This document shows, one piece after another, positions 6,753-8,797 of a stretch of 8,797 bases of DNA. Position numbers and translations under genes: made by a program. The DNA is from Patescibacteria group bacterium UBA6164 (lineage in GTDB: Bacteria; Patescibacteriota; Gracilibacteria; BD1-5; UBA6164). The notes beneath the pieces were generated by a model. That model made no database searches. It was not told the origin of the DNA and worked only from the letters and a program-made list of their open reading frames with translations. The stretch is taken from contig DIUG01000016.1 of the NCBI GenBank assembly GCA_002422305.1, positions 1 through 8,797 on the forward strand. Reading direction: 5' to 3'. Within the stretch, counting starts at the first letter, position 1. Every line of letters begins with the position of its first letter.

Positions 6753-8534
6753 ATGAACTCTAAAAGTATAAAAAAACTTCATAATAAAAAATATAGAGAT
6801 TTTTACTCAAAAAATACTTTAGTTATTTCACTTCCTCTTCTTTTAAATTGGTCTTCTGATGTATTTACAAATTATAAATGATTATTTATAAAACAAAAAA
6901 TACCTTTTAGAATATACCTTTGAATAAATAAAATAGAAGAAAAAGAAATAAAATTAAGTAGGATATCGTATTTTGATATAAACGAAGAAAGATTTATAAC
7001 TGCACAACTTAGAGAATATGCTCCATTTTTAGATGAATATTACACATATTTTAATAAGAAATATAAAAATAATGTAGGTGAGAAATGAGGTATAGAAATA
7101 ACTATATTGTCAGAGGTCTCAAGATGAATGTGATTGTCTTTTATGTCAATTATAGGTTTTTTATTTATTTTATGACTAGAGGTCTTCTATAATTCCTTCA
7201 AATATGTAAACACATCAGAAATAGATATAAATAATTTCCTAAATTCAAATAATCAAATTGATAAACTTTTTAGAAAAATAATAGAATTAAATAAAGATTT
7301 ATGAGATAGATTTTATATTCAAGATTATATTTCTAGTTTTTTTGATTCAAATTATCCTATTATTTCATTTATGGAAGAAATAATTTGAAATATAAAAGAT
7401 ATAGATGTTTCAAAATTAAATATTTATGGATATAGATTAGATAGTTTAGAAAAATCTCTTTCTAATACACCATTTATTCCTATTGATTATGGACTTGTTT
7501 ACTCTTGAAAACCAGTTTTAATTGATCATATAGAAAATACAAATGAAGATTCTCATAAATGGTCATTTGAAGTAAAAGAAAAATTAAATAAATATTTTTG
7601 ACCAGATATAGATTGATTATTTCCTAATCAAAAACCAGCTTTTTTTAAAATATTTATACAAGAGGAAAATAATATATTTAAGGAAACTTATGGAAAACTT
7701 ATGTGAGCTATAAGTTTAGAGCTTTTTAATTGTATGATAAAACTTTATTCAAATTCATATACCGAAAGTTGAGTTTGAAATTTTATACTTGCTATAAATA
7801 AGTTTAGATACGGAAATTATATAACAAGAAAATCTTCATCAAGTTTCAATACATTTATGGCTTGATTATACATAAACTTTAACTCAATTATAAAAAATCT
7901 AGGTATAATGCCAAATGATACATCTGTTATGTGATGAAATGTTGTCTTTGCCATGCCTTATGAATGATTTAGAAAAGAATTTTTTAATTCGCTAGATAAA
8001 TTGAAGATAAATAATCCACAATCAAAACTTGTCTATACAAACTGGCTTGATTGAATAGAAACAAGATGATTTATCTTAGAGCAAGATATAGAAAATAATC
8101 ATTATTCTGAATTTATAGGTAAAAATAGTTTACTAATTAATAGTAATAAAACTATTTCGAAGATAATAGATCAGAGCGGGTTTAATATATCCGATTTATC
8201 TTGATTAACTCTTGATTTGATAAATAAAAAGATTTATCTTGATTGAGTTAAATTGACTTCAAGAGATATACATAGTCAAAATACAACTATAGATTTACTT
8301 GATTATTTGATGAAAAATCTGTGAAAAGAAATAAAAAACAACAAACTTTCAAGTTCTAGTTATACTACAAATAAAAATGAAATGACTTGAAAAATTATAC
8401 AACCACTTATTAAAATAATTGAAGACAGAAAAAATATAAAATTTCCTTTAACTTGTGTTTGAACATTTAGTGATTTTTATGTAAAATTAGAACAAAGTAA
8501 TTTAGAGATAAATATAATTAGAAAATTGGTATAA
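6753..8534 (+). CDS. Large protein, GHMP kinase-like core with C-terminal winged-helix-like region
   Basis: 593 residues (TGA=Gly) from ATG to TAA, 47 bases after the threonine synthase remnant. I do not recognise a named gene. Three spaced motifs fit the GHMP kinase fold in order: an N-terminal strand region VISLPLLLNW...IPFRIYLG (24-56), the glycine-containing EVSRGMGLSFMS (121-132) where these kinases have PxxxGLGSSAA, and SVMGGNVVFAMP (391-402) where they have the third glycine-rich motif. The match is imperfect and the substrate is unknown. Residues about 505-580 (TTIDLLDYL..., KNEMTGKIIQPL, ...CVGTFSDFYVKL) look like a winged-helix domain, so DNA or protein binding is possible. No transmembrane segment is clear; the hydrophobic stretch near 131-145 belongs to motif 2. 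No Shine-Dalgarno sequence is visible. The gene end is followed by a terminator at 8747. Existence is well supported; function is a guess. Confidence 0.75.
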
Positions 8535-8746
8535 ATATTTTTTATGGTATTTAAAAACAGATACACCCATAAAAATTAAATTATAATCTACTATGTTCTA
8601 TATAAAATAAAGATACTCAAGGTGATTTATTTGCGCTATTTTTGTAAATATCATTTTCCTTACTTTAAGCTATTCTTTCCAAAAATCTCTTGAAGTATGA
8701 TATGCTCCCACAAAAGTGGAATAAATAAAAAACACTAAATATTTTT
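8535..8746. other. 3' flank without recognised genes
   Basis: This AT-rich stretch of 212 bases lies between the 593-residue gene and its terminator. Only short frames without family resemblance occur on either strand, plus a small hairpin CCAC-AAAA-GTGG near 8708-8719. It is either a long 3' untranslated region or contains a small RNA ending at the terminator; I see no tRNA fold in it. Confidence 0.4.
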
Positions 8747-8785
8747 AAGATGATTTCTGTATTGCACAGGAATCATCTTTTTTTT
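8747..8785 (+). terminator. Strong intrinsic terminator
   Basis: A 14-bp stem (8747-8760 with 8766-8779, one T·G wobble) encloses the loop ATTGC. It is followed by a T-run, eight T in all at 8778-8785, counting the two that pair in the stem. It ends the plus-strand transcription unit of the preceding gene. The complementary A-run makes leftward use possible but weaker. Confidence 0.9.
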
Positions 8786-8797
8786 GTTCCATTGGAA

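Noticed and set aside
8535..8746. tRNA or riboswitch in the 3' flank
   Set aside because: No cloverleaf, T-loop consensus or known aptamer core could be found; only a 4-bp hairpin is present.

Overview
The window is very AT-rich and makes sense only if TGA is read as glycine. With TGA as a stop, nothing longer than about 110 codons appears. With TGA as Gly, four large minus-strand genes and two plus-strand reading frames open up, all with recognisable conserved motifs. The Gly of the HIGH signature of a tyrosyl-tRNA synthetase is TGA, three consecutive TGA codons give the Gly-Gly-Gly of its S4 domain, and TGG is still used for Trp. This is the UGA=Gly code (translation table 25) of the candidate phyla Absconditabacteria (SR1) and Gracilibacteria (BD1-5), so the DNA very probably comes from one of these CPR/Patescibacteria lineages. 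The sequence alone does not say which.

Left and middle (1-5759): an 81-bp sequence with a consensus-like promoter occurs at 1-81 and again, with one mismatch, at 5760-5840. Between the copies lies a compact minus-strand operon. In transcription order it holds (i) a very long protein with an unrecognised N-terminal part of about 400 residues fused to a complete TyrZ-type tyrosyl-tRNA synthetase, (ii) an Asp/Glu-type amino acid racemase, (iii) a prephenate dehydratase-like protein (PheA) with a degenerate ACT domain, (iv) prephenate dehydrogenase (TyrA), and (v) a short frameshifted remnant. Gaps between the four main genes are 9, 33 and 29 bases. The start of the synthetase fusion is disturbed: the main frame has no ATG, GTG or TTG near its beginning, and a run of nine A separates it from two ATGs in the other frames.

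Right (5841-8797): after the second repeat copy, an almost perfect 15-16 bp hairpin abuts a threonine synthase-like frame that has lost its N-terminal third, including the PLP lysine region. A 593-residue plus-strand protein follows, with motifs suggesting a GHMP-kinase-like core and a C-terminal winged-helix-like segment. A strong intrinsic terminator lies near the window end.

Together the minus-strand genes look like an aromatic amino acid island: the two prephenate-consuming enzymes leading to Phe and Tyr, a racemase, and an enzyme that charges tRNA with Tyr. Such a set is unexpected in lineages known for lacking amino acid biosynthesis. Its placement between direct repeats and next to a truncated gene suggests acquisition or rearrangement. 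No transposase or integrase is visible in the window.
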